64,000 nt of DNA from Microbacterium saperdae (lineage in GTDB: Bacteria; Actinomycetota; Actinomycetes; Actinomycetales; Microbacteriaceae): NCBI RefSeq assembly GCF_006716345.1, contig NZ_VFOX01000001.1, positions 2,852,001 to 2,916,000 on the forward strand, written 5' to 3'. Made by a program: the position numbers and the translations under genes. The notes beneath the pieces were generated by a model. It did no database searches. It was not told where the DNA came from and saw only the letters and a list, made by a program, of their open reading frames with translations. Below, piece after piece: positions 17,619-25,733 of this stretch (position 1 is the first letter of the stretch; each line of letters starts with the position of its first letter).

Positions 17619-18635
17619 TCAGGCGATGCGAGTCCCCGGTGGCAGGCGCCGCGCGGGGGTGCGCGTACGCGTCCAGGCGCCGGCGAACAGCGAGCCGGCG
17701 AGCACGACCTGCACACCGAGACCGACGAACCAGCTCGGCACGGTCGAGTCGATGATCTCCCGCCCGGTCAGGGACGTGTCCTCCTGCGCGCATTCGTCCC
17801 ACCGCTGTTCGAGCGGAGACAGCTGCACCATGCGCACACCCAGCTTGATCTGGCCGAACAGGTCGATCGGGTTTCCCCCCTTCGAGAACTCGGTCGGAGT
17901 GGCGTCGGCGAGCACCACGAACGGGTTCGCGGCGAGAGTCCACCACACGAGATCGAACCGCGGCACCTCGTACGAGTAGCTGTCCCAGCGCTCGCAGTCG
18001 ACGTTGCCCGCGGAGTCGTAGGGTCGGGAGTAGCTGGTCGCCTCGCTGCGCACCGCGAGCCCACCCAGCGCGAAGGTGATGAGGGTGCCGATCACGAGAC
18101 CGGCCACGACCAGGTACGTCGTGGCGACGGAGAACAGCGGCCGGGCGATCAGACCGCTCAGCCCCACCCCGATGGCGGCGACGACGATGATCTCGACGAT
18201 CAGCACGAGCAGCGACACCAGCAGCACGCTCACATCAGCGGCGCCGCCGACGAGCGATCCGGCGAGGAAGGGGATGGCGACGACGAGGAAAGCGCCGCCC
18301 GTGGCCACTGCTGCCAGGAGCTTGCCGATCATGATGTCGCCCGTGGAGGCCGCCGTCACCTGGATCGCAGCGAGCGTCGCTGCATCCCGGTCGCCGTTGA
18401 TCGTGTTGCCGCTGAGGGTCGGTGAGACCAGCACGACCAGCAGCAGCACCATGTTCACGACGATCGAGAACACGCCGGCACCGCCGAAGTCGTCCCACGA
18501 GTACACCGCGTAGGCCAGCACGGTGACTCCGAGAAGCACTGCGGCGTACACGCCAAGGAGGATGTACCAGCCCACGCTGCGCAGCCGCTGCGTCAGCTCC
18601 AGGCGGGCGATGGTGATGATGTGCGAGAAGTTCAT
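17619..18635 (-). CDS. ABC transporter permease
   Basis: A 338-residue membrane protein with about six helices. The N-terminal pattern IARLELTQRLRSVGWYILLG and the segment PTLSGNTINGDRDAATLAAIQVT are typical of ABC-2-type export permeases. A polar extracellular loop of about 100 residues (RSEATSYSRPYDSAGNVDC onward) precedes the last helix. It overlaps the upstream ATPase gene by four bases (stop/start), so the two form one operon. The cargo is unknown. Confidence 0.85.
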   Translation of the reverse strand: MNFSHIITIARLELTQRLRSVGWYILLGVYAAVLLGVTVLAYAVYSWDDFGGAGVFSIVVNMVLLLVVLVSPTLSGNTINGDRDAATLAAIQVTAASTGDIMIGKLLAAVATGGAFLVVAIPFLAGSLVGGAADVSVLLVSLLVLIVEIIVVAAIGVGLSGLIARPLFSVATTYLVVAGLVIGTLITFALGGLAVRSEATSYSRPYDSAGNVDCERWDSYSYEVPRFDLVWWTLAANPFVVLADATPTEFSKGGNPIDLFGQIKLGVRMVQLSPLEQRWDECAQEDTSLTGREIIDSTVPSWFVGLGVQVVLAGSLFAGAWTRTRTPARRLPPGTRIA

Positions 18636-19627
18636 GCGCCGTCCTCCGTCGGGGTCGGGTCTGCGGGCGGTGCGGGTGGCGGCGGCGAGGCAGGGGCGGG
18701 ATGCGCCTCCTGCTCGCGGAGCGCGAGGAACGTGTGCTCGAGAGCGCTCTGCGCCGGCGCGAACTCCGACACCGGCAGGCCCGCCTCCACCAGCCGACGC
18801 AGCGCAGCGGCGGCGGCGTCTTCACTCGGAAGGCCCAGGAGGACGGCACCGCGATCCGCGCCGAGCGACTCGGGGGCGACGCCCAGTGTCGACGCGACCT
18901 GCCACGAGTCCGCCTTCAGTCGCTCAGGGGACGCGCCGGTGAGACGGATCCGCCACGCCCGCGCGCTCGCCTGTGCCGGTGCGGCATCGACGACCGATCC
19001 GGCGACGAGGAACACCGCATCATCGACGACCTCTTCGAGCTCGGAGAGGACATGGCTGGAGATCAGCACCGTGCGCCCCTCGGCGGCGAAGCGGCGCAGC
19101 AGCACGCGCAGCTGCACGCGCGCCTCGGGATCGAGCCCCGACGCCGGTTCGTCGAGCAGCAGCACCTTCGGGTCGTGCACCAGCGCCCTCGCCAGTCCGA
19201 GCTTCTGCTTCTGCCCGCGGGAGAGCACCTTCGCCGGGGAGTCGGCGAGCGCGCCGAGGCCGACGAGAGTCAGGAGCTGCTCGGCGCGAGGGGCCGCATC
19301 AGAACGTGAGATGCCGTAGAGCCGGGCCGTGGTGACGATCGTCTCCCGCGCGGTCAGCGAGGGCCACGCTCCCAATGCGTCGGGCATCCATCCCAGCAGG
19401 CGTCGGGCCGCCAACGGATCCGATGCCGGATCCACTCCCCCGATGCGGATGCTGCCCGAGTCGGGAGCGAGGAGCGAGGCGAGCATCAGCAGCAACGTGG
19501 TCTTGCCTGCGCCGTTGGGACCGACCAGGCCGGTCACCCGCCCTTCCTCAGCGCGAAGAGTCGCGCCCTGCACGGCCTGGACCGATCCGAACGATCTGCT
19601 GACGGCGTCGACGACGATTCCACTCAT
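18632..19627 (-). CDS. ABC transporter ATP-binding protein
   Basis: A 331-residue ATPase that would energise the adjoining ABC-2 permease. Walker A is VGPNGAGKTTLLLML, the signature is LSRGQKQKLGLARAL (Arg in place of the usual Gly of LSGGQ), and Walker B is VLLLDEPASGLDPEAR. The last 100 residues form the extra domain seen in drug or polypeptide exporters and end in a proline-rich tail. CAGACT six bases before the ATG suggests a leaderless message. Its gene overlaps the permease gene by four bases. Confidence 0.9.
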   Translation of the reverse strand: MSGIVVDAVSRSFGSVQAVQGATLRAEEGRVTGLVGPNGAGKTTLLLMLASLLAPDSGSIRIGGVDPASDPLAARRLLGWMPDALGAWPSLTARETIVTTARLYGISRSDAAPRAEQLLTLVGLGALADSPAKVLSRGQKQKLGLARALVHDPKVLLLDEPASGLDPEARVQLRVLLRRFAAEGRTVLISSHVLSELEEVVDDAVFLVAGSVVDAAPAQASARAWRIRLTGASPERLKADSWQVASTLGVAPESLGADRGAVLLGLPSEDAAAAALRRLVEAGLPVSEFAPAQSALEHTFLALREQEAHPAPASPPPPAPPADPTPTEDGA

Positions 19628-19633
19628 GTGGTC

Positions 19634-19639
19634 AGTCTG
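19634..19639 (-). promoter_or_regulatory. Probable -10 box of the leaderless ABC operon
   Basis: CAGACT on the minus strand lies six bases before the ATG at 19627. Confidence 0.4.
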
Positions 19640-19716
19640 GCATCCGGACGTCGCGCAGCCCGGGAGCTCGGGGCGGATGCCCAGGAGGGCACGCTCGCAG
19701 GTGAGATGATCGAAGG

Positions 19717-20115
19717 ATGCGCACGATCCTCAACATCATCTGGGTCATCCTGGCCGGCTGGGCACTGTTCCTCGGATATGTGCTGGCCGGGGTCCTGCTG
19801 TGCATCCCGATCATCACGATCCCGTGGGCGATCGCCTCGTTCCGCATCGCGCGCTACGCCATCTGGCCGTTCGGCCGCGAGGTCGTGAGCAGGCCCACCG
19901 CCGGTGTCGGATCCTTCCTCGGCAACGTGCTCTGGGTGATCCTGGCGGGCTGGTGGCTCGCGATCGGCCACATCATCTCGGGTCTCGCGCTCTGCATCAC
20001 GATCATCGGCATCCCGATGGGCATCGCCGACTTCAAGATGGTCCCGATCTCTCTCATGCCGCTCGGCAAGGAGATCGTCTCCACCCGCAAGGGCGCCTTC
20101 GACCGCACACTGTGA
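19717..20115 (+). CDS. YccF-domain inner-membrane protein
   Basis: A 132-residue protein with two similar hydrophobic halves. Each starts with a pattern like NIIWVILAGWALFLGYVLAG and ends near an IPxG/IPWAIA motif, which defines the YccF (DUF307) repeat. Four membrane segments are expected. Function is unknown in all organisms I know of. It is followed after 31 bp by the hemerythrin gene on the same strand, which appears to have its own promoter. Confidence 0.87.
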   Translation: MRTILNIIWVILAGWALFLGYVLAGVLLCIPIITIPWAIASFRIARYAIWPFGREVVSRPTAGVGSFLGNVLWVILAGWWLAIGHIISGLALCITIIGIPMGIADFKMVPISLMPLGKEIVSTRKGAFDRTL

Positions 20116-20133
20116 TCCCTGCACATCCGCCTC

Positions 20134-20139
20134 TAGAAT
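20134..20139 (+). promoter_or_regulatory. Probable -10 box of the leaderless hemerythrin gene
   Basis: TAGAAT is seven bases upstream of the ATG at 20147. Confidence 0.5.
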
Positions 20140-20146
20140 CGTGCGG

Positions 20147-20608
20147 ATGGATGCCGATCGCCTGCACGCCTGGGATCAGGAGCTGCGCGCTGCTCACACC
20201 CGGCTGCGCGCGGCGCTCACGGCGACGCGGGAGGCGCTCGACCGCGGTGAAGCCGCGCCGGATGCCGCCTCGGAGCTGACCCTCTTCTGCATCGGGTTCT
20301 GCGCGGCGCTCGACGGACACCACACGAGCGAGGACCGCACGCTTTTCCCGGCGCTCCGTGCGGAGCATCCTGAGCTCGGCGGGGTGATCGACAAGCTCAT
20401 GCAGGATCATTCGATGCTCTCGCATCTGCTCAGCGCCCTGCGCGGAGCGGCCGAGCGCAACGAGGACGCGGCCTCGATCGAACGCCACCTCGACGGCATC
20501 GGCGCGATCATGGAGTCGCACTTCCGCTTCGAGGAGCGCGAGATCCTGGCGCCCCTGCGCGCGCTCTCGCTCGATCGCGACGTGACGGACGTGCTCGGAC
20601 CGTTCTGA
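20147..20608 (+). CDS. Hemerythrin-domain protein
   Basis: A 153-residue four-helix protein expected to hold a di-iron site. Candidate ligands are in HHTSEDRTLFPAL, QDHSMLSHLL and SHFRFEEREILAPL, the spaced His/Glu pattern of the family. Bacterial single-domain hemerythrins sense or bind oxygen or nitric oxide or store iron; which applies here is open. I prefer ATG at 20147 to the in-frame GTG at 20141 because TAGAAT lies exactly seven bases before the ATG, which fits a leaderless start. Confidence 0.85.
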   Translation: MDADRLHAWDQELRAAHTRLRAALTATREALDRGEAAPDAASELTLFCIGFCAALDGHHTSEDRTLFPALRAEHPELGGVIDKLMQDHSMLSHLLSALRGAAERNEDAASIERHLDGIGAIMESHFRFEEREILAPLRALSLDRDVTDVLGPF

Positions 20609-20627
20609 CAGCGACGGTGACGTCGCC

Positions 20628-21614
20628 TCAGCTGCGGAAGAACCTCACACCGAGATCCGGATGATCGACGAAGACCCCGTCGACTCCGGTACGGGCGATC
20701 GCGCCCCACTCGGCTTCATAGTCGCCGTAGGCGCCGCGTCCGCCGGAACCGCGGAACTCCGGGGACAGGAACGCGTTCTCGGGGCGGCAGGTCCAGGTGA
20801 AGACCTTGAGTCCTCTGGCGTGCGCATCGGGGACGATCGTGTTGCCGTGGGCGAGCAGCATCTTCTTGTTGACGCTGATGCCGTCCACGCGACCGACGAG
20901 ATCGTCGAGACCCTGCGGCGACACCGTGGCCTTATAGGTGATCGCCTGCTTGCCGTGCGCGACCTGGAGGTCGTAGGGACGACCCGATGCCTCGATCAGG
21001 TAGATGTACGAGGCGGGGATGCCGCGCTCTCGCAGTTGTCCGAGCACCGTCGATTCGAAGCACTCGATGATCAGCGGAAGCTCGCCGTCGGCCCATCCGG
21101 CCGCGCGGAGATCACGTTCGATCAGCGGAGCGAGCTCCATGCCGATGCTCGCGAAGTACGTCGCGTGCTTGACCTCCAGGACCACGCCGATCTCCCGACC
21201 GTGCTCCACGGAACCTTCGCGCACGATGTCGAGCACGTCCACGAGGCGCAGGATCGCCTGCGAGCCGTCGAAGCTCGCGCTCGAGAGCCGCACCTCCGGC
21301 AGCCGCTCCCTCCCGCGCAGCGTCGACAGCTCGGCCCAGGTGAAGTCTTCGGTGAACCAGCCGGTCAGCGACTGGCCGTCGACACGCTTCGTCGTCTTCC
21401 GGTCGGCGAACTCCGGGTGGTCGGCGACATCCGTGGTGCCGGAGATCTCGTTCTCATGACGCACCACCAGCACGCCGTCCTTGGTCGCGACGACATCGGG
21501 TTCCACCGCGTCGACACCCATCGCGAGCGCGAGTTCGTACGACGAGCGGCTGTGTTCCGGGCGGTAGCCGGGCGCACCGCGATGCCCGATGACGAGCGGA
21601 GATTTCCTGGGCAC
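20628..21614 (-). CDS. Glycerophosphodiester phosphodiesterase
   Basis: A 328-residue TIM-barrel enzyme that hydrolyses glycerophosphodiesters to glycerol 3-phosphate and an alcohol. The active-site start VIGHRGAPGYRPEHSRSSY contains the conserved HRG and PEH(N) elements. VDAVEPDVVATKDGVLVVRHE holds the metal ligands (E, D) and catalytic His. The C-terminus has the family motif TRTGVDGVFVDHPD (read AIARTGVDGVFVDHPD). No signal peptide is seen, so it is cytoplasmic. The GTG at 21614 follows a TACGCT -10 by six bases and lacks a good ribosome binding site. Confidence 0.9.
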   Translation of the reverse strand: MPRKSPLVIGHRGAPGYRPEHSRSSYELALAMGVDAVEPDVVATKDGVLVVRHENEISGTTDVADHPEFADRKTTKRVDGQSLTGWFTEDFTWAELSTLRGRERLPEVRLSSASFDGSQAILRLVDVLDIVREGSVEHGREIGVVLEVKHATYFASIGMELAPLIERDLRAAGWADGELPLIIECFESTVLGQLRERGIPASYIYLIEASGRPYDLQVAHGKQAITYKATVSPQGLDDLVGRVDGISVNKKMLLAHGNTIVPDAHARGLKVFTWTCRPENAFLSPEFRGSGGRGAYGDYEAEWGAIARTGVDGVFVDHPDLGVRFFRS

Positions 21615-21620
21615 GCTCTC

Positions 21621-21626
21621 AGCGTA
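21621..21626 (-). promoter_or_regulatory. Probable -10 box of the leaderless phosphodiesterase gene
   Basis: TACGCT on the minus strand lies six bases before the GTG at 21614. Confidence 0.45.
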
Positions 21627-21704
21627 GAACACCCCACCTGTGGCACCGCCCGGGTATCTTAGAAGGAAGCGACCTACGACACCCTTTTGGAGTGAGGCCC
21701 ACCA

Positions 21705-22628
21705 ATGAGCAACTTCGCATTCAACAACCCTGCGTTCAAGCAGCAGGATCCGCGCAATGTCGCGACCTACCCGGGCGGACCGCAGGCTGCTCAGGGTGCA
21801 CAGAACGCCTCCTTCCAGCACGCCGGAATCGACGCCGCGACCAACGCGCAGCTCGAGGGCATGTACGCCGCTCCCCCGGCCGGAGCCATCGAGACCGACC
21901 GCATGAGCGTCGAGGACACGGTCTGGAAGACCGCCGGCCTGTTCGCCATCCTCCTGGTCACCGCTGCCGTGGGCTGGGTCTGGACGCTCGGCGGCGTCGC
22001 CGCCCCCGCGTACAACCCGTACAGCGACTTCCAGCCGAACATGCTGCCGTGGATCGTCGGCGCGCTCGCCGGCTTCGTCCTCGCGATGGTCATCACCTTC
22101 ACGTCGCGCAAGAAGGTGCGTCCGGCCCTGATCTTCGCCTACGCCGCATTCGAGGGTCTCTTCATCGGTGGCATCTCGGCCTTCTTCGAGGTCCTGTACC
22201 CGGGAATCGTCGTCCAGGCGACGCTCGCGACCGTCTCGGTCGTCGGAGTGACCCTGGCCCTCTTCGCGAGCGGCAAGATCCGCGCGTCGAAGAAGGCGAC
22301 CAAGATCTTCATGATCGCGATGATGGGCTACCTCGTCTTCTCGCTCCTGAACGTGGTCCTGATGTGGACCGGTATCAACGACAACGCATTCGGACTCCTC
22401 AGCGCCAAGCCGTTCCTCGGCATTCCGCTGGGTCTGATCATCGGCGTTCTCGTCGTCATCATGGCCGCGTACTCGCTGGTGCTGGACTTCGACCAGATCC
22501 AGCAGGGCGTCCGCAACGGCGCTCCCCGCCAGTACGGCTGGCTCGGCGCCTTCGGCATCATGGTGACCGTGGTCTGGCTGTACATCGAGATCCTGCGCAT
22601 CATCGCGATCGCTCGCGGCAGCAACTGA
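21705..22628 (+). CDS. Bax inhibitor-1/YccA-family membrane protein
   Basis: A 307-residue protein. The first 75 residues are a polar, glutamine- and alanine-rich cytoplasmic tail. Seven hydrophobic segments follow, from TAGLFAILLVTAAVGWVWTL onward. The pattern FEGLFIGGISAFFE and the terminal helix IMVTVVWLYIEILRIIAIAR are typical of the actinobacterial BI-1-like (YccA) branch. The family includes pH-sensitive calcium leak channels. A GGAG-containing site precedes the ATG, and a strong terminator follows the stop. Confidence 0.9.
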   Translation: MSNFAFNNPAFKQQDPRNVATYPGGPQAAQGAQNASFQHAGIDAATNAQLEGMYAAPPAGAIETDRMSVEDTVWKTAGLFAILLVTAAVGWVWTLGGVAAPAYNPYSDFQPNMLPWIVGALAGFVLAMVITFTSRKKVRPALIFAYAAFEGLFIGGISAFFEVLYPGIVVQATLATVSVVGVTLALFASGKIRASKKATKIFMIAMMGYLVFSLLNVVLMWTGINDNAFGLLSAKPFLGIPLGLIIGVLVVIMAAYSLVLDFDQIQQGVRNGAPRQYGWLGAFGIMVTVVWLYIEILRIIAIARGSN

Positions 22629-22641
22629 CATCGACACACGA

Positions 22642-22675
22642 AAGAGGCCCGTCTCCGCGAGGAGGCGGGCCTCTT
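22642..22675 (+). terminator. Rho-independent-type terminator after the BI-1 gene
   Basis: AAGAGGCCCGTCTCC (22642-22656) pairs with GGAGGCGGGCCTCTT (22661-22675), one G-T pair and a GCGA tetraloop, 13 bases after the stop. Confidence 0.85.
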
Positions 22676-22785
22676 CGCATACCCGGACGGTGCAGCGCAA
22701 GGGGTTGGCTCAGGCGGCGTCCGCGCGCCAGAGTGAGGTGCACGAGCCCTGGCACCCTGGGGCTCACGAAACATAGGAGCTGACC

Positions 22786-23058
22786 ATGAGCTTTCTCGGA
22801 TTCCTTCTTCTCGGCCTCATCGCCGGAGCCATCGCGAAGCTGATCCTTCCCGGCAAGCAGGGCGGCGGATGGTTCATCACCCTGCTGCTCGGCGTCGTCG
22901 GCGCCTTCCTCGGCGGATGGCTCGGCAGCCTGATCCTGAACCGCCCTCTCACGGAGTTCTGGGACCTCGGCACCTGGCTCCTCGCCATCGGCGGCTCGAT
23001 CATCGTGCTGCTGATCTACGGCCTGATCGTCGGCCGCGGCCAGAAGGTTCGCGACTGA
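22786..23058 (+). CDS. GlsB/YeaQ/YmgE-family stress membrane protein
   Basis: A 90-residue protein with three hydrophobic segments. GFLLLGLIAGAIAKLILPGK is the family hallmark, followed by GGWFITLLLGVVGAFLGGWL. These transglycosylase-associated (PF04226) proteins are induced by envelope or osmotic stress in several bacteria; molecular role is unknown. AGGAG lies seven bases before the ATG. The gene sits alone between two terminators. Confidence 0.9.
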   Translation: MSFLGFLLLGLIAGAIAKLILPGKQGGGWFITLLLGVVGAFLGGWLGSLILNRPLTEFWDLGTWLLAIGGSIIVLLIYGLIVGRGQKVRD

Positions 23059-23075
23059 CCGCACAGCGGTGACAT

Positions 23076-23118
23076 GAGCCGCCCTCCTCGTCTGCACGTC
23101 GGATGAGGAGGGCGGCTC
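23076..23118. terminator. Bidirectional terminator between the GlsB-like gene and the sigma factor gene
   Basis: GAGCCGCCCTCCTC (23076-23089) and GAGGAGGGCGGCTC (23105-23118) are perfect 14-base inverted copies with a 15-base loop. They lie between convergent genes. Confidence 0.85.
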
Positions 23119-23133
23119 TTCGCGTGAGGGCGA

Positions 23134-24426
23134 TCAGCGTCCCGCGGCCTTGGCCTCGAGCAGAGCGCGCTCACGGTCGTTTCCGGCCAGGGCAGCCGCG
23201 ACGGCGAATTCACTCCGCGCCTCCTTGTCTCGTCCCAGCCGCAGCAGGAGTTCGGCCCTGGTCGCGGGCAGCAGGTGGTATCCGGCCAGCGCACCGGAGG
23301 CCGCGAGCTGGTCGATGATGCGCAGAGCGGATGCCGGGCCCGTCGCCATGGACACGGCGGCCGCGCGGTTGAGCTCGACGACGGGCGACGGCGCGATACG
23401 GCCGAGCGCCTCGTACAACAGCACGATGCGATCCCAGTCGGTCTCCTCGACCGAAGCGGCGACCGCATGGCACTCGGCGATCGCAGCCTGCAGACCGTAG
23501 GGGCCCCGCCCCGATCCGCGCGCATCCGCCGTGGCCAGGGCCGCGCGCCCGCGAGCGATCCTCCCCCGGTCCCAGCGGCCGCGGTCCTGGTCCGCGAGCA
23601 GCACGGGGTCGCCGTGCGCATCGACGCGCGCCGGGAAGCGCGCGGCCGTCAGCTCCATGAGCGCGACGAGGCTGTGCACGTCCCGCTCCCGCGGCATCAG
23701 CGCGGCGAGCACACGTGCGAGCCGGATGGCCTCGTCGCTCAGCTCCGGGCGCATCCAGTCGGAGCCGCTGCTCGCGGAGTGGCCCTCGTTGAAGATCAGG
23801 TAGAGCACCCCGAGGATCGCTCCGAGCCGGGCCGCGTGCTCCTCACGCGGCGGTACCTCGAAGGGCACGTGGGCTGCGGCGAGGGTCTTCTTCGCGCGCA
23901 CGATCCGCTGCTGCACCGTCGCGGTCGGCACCAGGAAGGCCCGAGCGATCTGCTCGCTCGACAGACCAGCCACGACACGCAGTGTGAGCGCCACCTGCGC
24001 TTCGCGGGACAGCACGGGGTGACAGGAGATGAAGATCAGCCGGAGCACATCGTCGTCGACGGCATCCGGATCCCAGGGGGCCTCCGGAGACTCCGCCTGC
24101 TCGCGCTCCAGGTCATGGGCGATCGCGGCCATCCGCTCGTCGAGCCGCTCCTGGCGACGCCATCCGTCGATCGCCTTGCGTTTCGCGACCGCGGTGAGCC
24201 AGGCGGCGGGGTTGCGGGGCACCCCCTCGAGCGGCCACTGCCGAAGAGCGTCGAGCAGCGCCTCCTGCGCCAGATCCTCCGCGAGCCCGAAATCGCCGAC
24301 GAGTCTCGTGAGCGTTCCGACGATGCGGGCGGATTCGATGCGCCACACCGCAGCGACGGCGCGCTCCGTCGACCCTGACCCGGGTGCGGAGCGCGCCGTC
24401 GCGCTGTCGGCAGACGTGTCGCTCAT
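23134..24426 (-). CDS. ECF42-type RNA polymerase sigma factor with TPR-like C-terminal extension
   Basis: A 430-residue protein. Region sigma2 lies near residues 30-95 (LVGDFGLAEDLAQEALLDALRQW and NPAAWLTAVAKRKAIDGWRR). Sigma4 lies near 130-190 (LTLRVVAGLSSEQIARAFLV then ATVQQRIVRAKKTL). The remaining 230 residues (EGHSASSG onward) form the long helical extension of the ECF42 group, described as TPR-like and needed for activity. This group has no anti-sigma factor and is encoded with DGPF proteins, exactly as here. Its start lies one base after the DGPF gene's stop, implying translational coupling. Confidence 0.9.
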   Translation of the reverse strand: MSDTSADSATARSAPGSGSTERAVAAVWRIESARIVGTLTRLVGDFGLAEDLAQEALLDALRQWPLEGVPRNPAAWLTAVAKRKAIDGWRRQERLDERMAAIAHDLEREQAESPEAPWDPDAVDDDVLRLIFISCHPVLSREAQVALTLRVVAGLSSEQIARAFLVPTATVQQRIVRAKKTLAAAHVPFEVPPREEHAARLGAILGVLYLIFNEGHSASSGSDWMRPELSDEAIRLARVLAALMPRERDVHSLVALMELTAARFPARVDAHGDPVLLADQDRGRWDRGRIARGRAALATADARGSGRGPYGLQAAIAECHAVAASVEETDWDRIVLLYEALGRIAPSPVVELNRAAAVSMATGPASALRIIDQLAASGALAGYHLLPATRAELLLRLGRDKEARSEFAVAAALAGNDRERALLEAKAAGR

Positions 24427-24427
24427 C

Positions 24428-24856
24428 TCACTGCTGAGCGCGACGCGCTTCTTCTTCTTCGCGCCAGCCCGCTTCCTTCTCGATCCACTCGTTGTCCGCC
24501 GGGAAGTCCGACATGTCGGTCACACGACGCACCTCGAGGAAAGAGCCCGGTCCGAGCGGGGCACGGCTCGCCCATTCCGCCGCTTCCTCGCGGCTCGAGA
24601 CCTCGAGGATCCAGAAGCCGTTGAACAGCTCCTTGGTCTCGCCGTAGGGGCCGTCCGTGATCAAGGGCGTCTCCGCGCTGAAGTCGACGACGAATCCCTC
24701 GGCCGCATCCGTCAGCCCTTCGCCCGCTGCGAGGACACCGGCCTTGATCATGGACTCGTTGTACTTGCCCATGGCCTCGATGACCTGCTCGAACGGGATC
24801 TCCTTGTATGCGGCGACGGCTTCGTCGGTCGAGCGCATGATCAGCATGTACTTCAT
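24428..24856 (-). CDS. DGPF (YCII-related) protein paired with the ECF42 sigma factor
   Basis: A 142-residue protein of the YCII-related ferredoxin-like fold. MKYMLIMRSTDEA begins the first strand, and the naming motif is at residues 68-70 in ITDGPYGETKE. Its function is unknown. DGPF genes are the known genetic partners and targets of ECF42 sigma factors. Residues 120-142 form an unusually charged helix (WIEKEAGWREEEEARRAQQ). The ATG has AAGGAG eight bases upstream, and an ECF42-like promoter precedes it. Confidence 0.9.
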   Translation of the reverse strand: MKYMLIMRSTDEAVAAYKEIPFEQVIEAMGKYNESMIKAGVLAAGEGLTDAAEGFVVDFSAETPLITDGPYGETKELFNGFWILEVSSREEAAEWASRAPLGPGSFLEVRRVTDMSDFPADNEWIEKEAGWREEEEARRAQQ

Positions 24857-24906
24857 GAGGTTTCTCCTTGGTCGGTGGGCCGTCTGTCGACCCTCTCACT
24901 AAAGAC

Positions 24907-24933
24907 GTCGAACGGAAACGACCGGGATCGACA
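24907..24933 (-). promoter_or_regulatory. Candidate ECF42-dependent promoter
   Basis: On the minus strand TGTCGA (24933-24928) is followed after 17 bases by CGAC (24910-24907). As I recall, the ECF42 promoter consensus is TGTCGA at -35 and CG[A/T]C at -10. Transcription would start about 45 bases before the DGPF gene, making the pair autoregulated. Confidence 0.7.
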
Positions 24934-24973
24934 TCCCCCAGAACTTTTTCTGAAGATTTCTCTCCTCGGCTTC

Positions 24974-24979
24974 TAGACT
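24974..24979 (+). promoter_or_regulatory. Probable -10 box of the leaderless AlkD-like gene
   Basis: TAGACT lies seven bases before the GTG at 24987, with no ribosome binding site. Confidence 0.5.
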
Positions 24980-24986
24980 CGCCCTC

Positions 24987-25652
24987 GTGCCCTCCGCAGA
25001 GCTCGCGACACGGATCCGTCTCGCCCTCGTCGACGCCGCCGATCCGACCCTCGCGCCCGCGCAGCAGTCGTACATGAAGTCCGCGATGCCCTTCTACGGG
25101 GTGCGGGTGCCGATCGTCCGGCGGGTGGTCTCGACGCACACGAAAGGGGTGGCGGATCCCGTCCTGCTCCGTGATGCCGCTCTGCTCCTCTGGCGCCGTG
25201 CCACACACCGCGAGGAGCGCTACGCCGCGACGGCGCTGATCGCGCTGCGGCCGCTGCGTGCGCGGCTCGACATGCTCCCTGTCCACGAGGAGATGATCCG
25301 CACCGGCGCCTGGTGGGATCATGTCGACGAGATCGCGCACCGGCTCACGGAGACACTCGACTCCCACCCGCGCGAGATGACTCCCCTGCTGCGGGAATGG
25401 TCCCGCGATGAGGACATGTGGATCCGTCGTGCCAGCATCATCGCGCAGCTCGGACGCCGCGATGCGACCGACCGCGACCTGCTGACCGCCGTGATCGACG
25501 CGAACGCCGCGGATCGCGAGTTCTTCATCCGCAAGGCCATCGGCTGGGCGCTGCGGGAGGTGACACGGACCGATCCCGAGTGGGTACGCGCCTTCGTCGA
25601 GGCCCGCGACCTGTCGCCGCTGTCCCGCCGCGAGGCACTGAAACACCTCTGA
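24987..25652 (+). CDS. DNA alkylation repair protein, AlkD-like
   Basis: A 221-residue all-helical HEAT-repeat protein. AlkD-type glycosylases remove positively charged alkylated bases such as 7-methylguanine without base flipping. The N-terminal QQSYMKSAMPFYGVRVPIVR and the segment TGAWWDHVDEIAHRL, followed by WIRRASIIAQL and EFFIRKAIGWALRE, are the conserved surface elements of the family. GTG at 24987 is preferred because TAGACT lies seven bases upstream. The gene is divergent from the ECF42/DGPF operon. Confidence 0.88.
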   Translation: MPSAELATRIRLALVDAADPTLAPAQQSYMKSAMPFYGVRVPIVRRVVSTHTKGVADPVLLRDAALLLWRRATHREERYAATALIALRPLRARLDMLPVHEEMIRTGAWWDHVDEIAHRLTETLDSHPREMTPLLREWSRDEDMWIRRASIIAQLGRRDATDRDLLTAVIDANAADREFFIRKAIGWALREVTRTDPEWVRAFVEARDLSPLSRREALKHL

Positions 25653-25733
25653 GCGGCCTTCCGGTCGCAGCCGGTCCGCGTCATGGCGCCGGGAGCGACC
25701 ATCCTCGCGACCGGAGCCGAGGAACGCGACCGA

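Noticed and set aside
14583..18425. A 1280-codon open frame on the plus strand opposite the lamin-tail gene
   Set aside because: It is antisense to two well-supported genes, its product is a low-complexity run of Arg, Gly, Val and Asp with no domain, and long antisense frames are expected at this G+C content.
21615..22700. N-terminal extension of the phosphodiesterase frame up to 22700
   Set aside because: The extension is antisense to the BI-1 gene and its terminator; the leaderless start at 21614 explains the protein.
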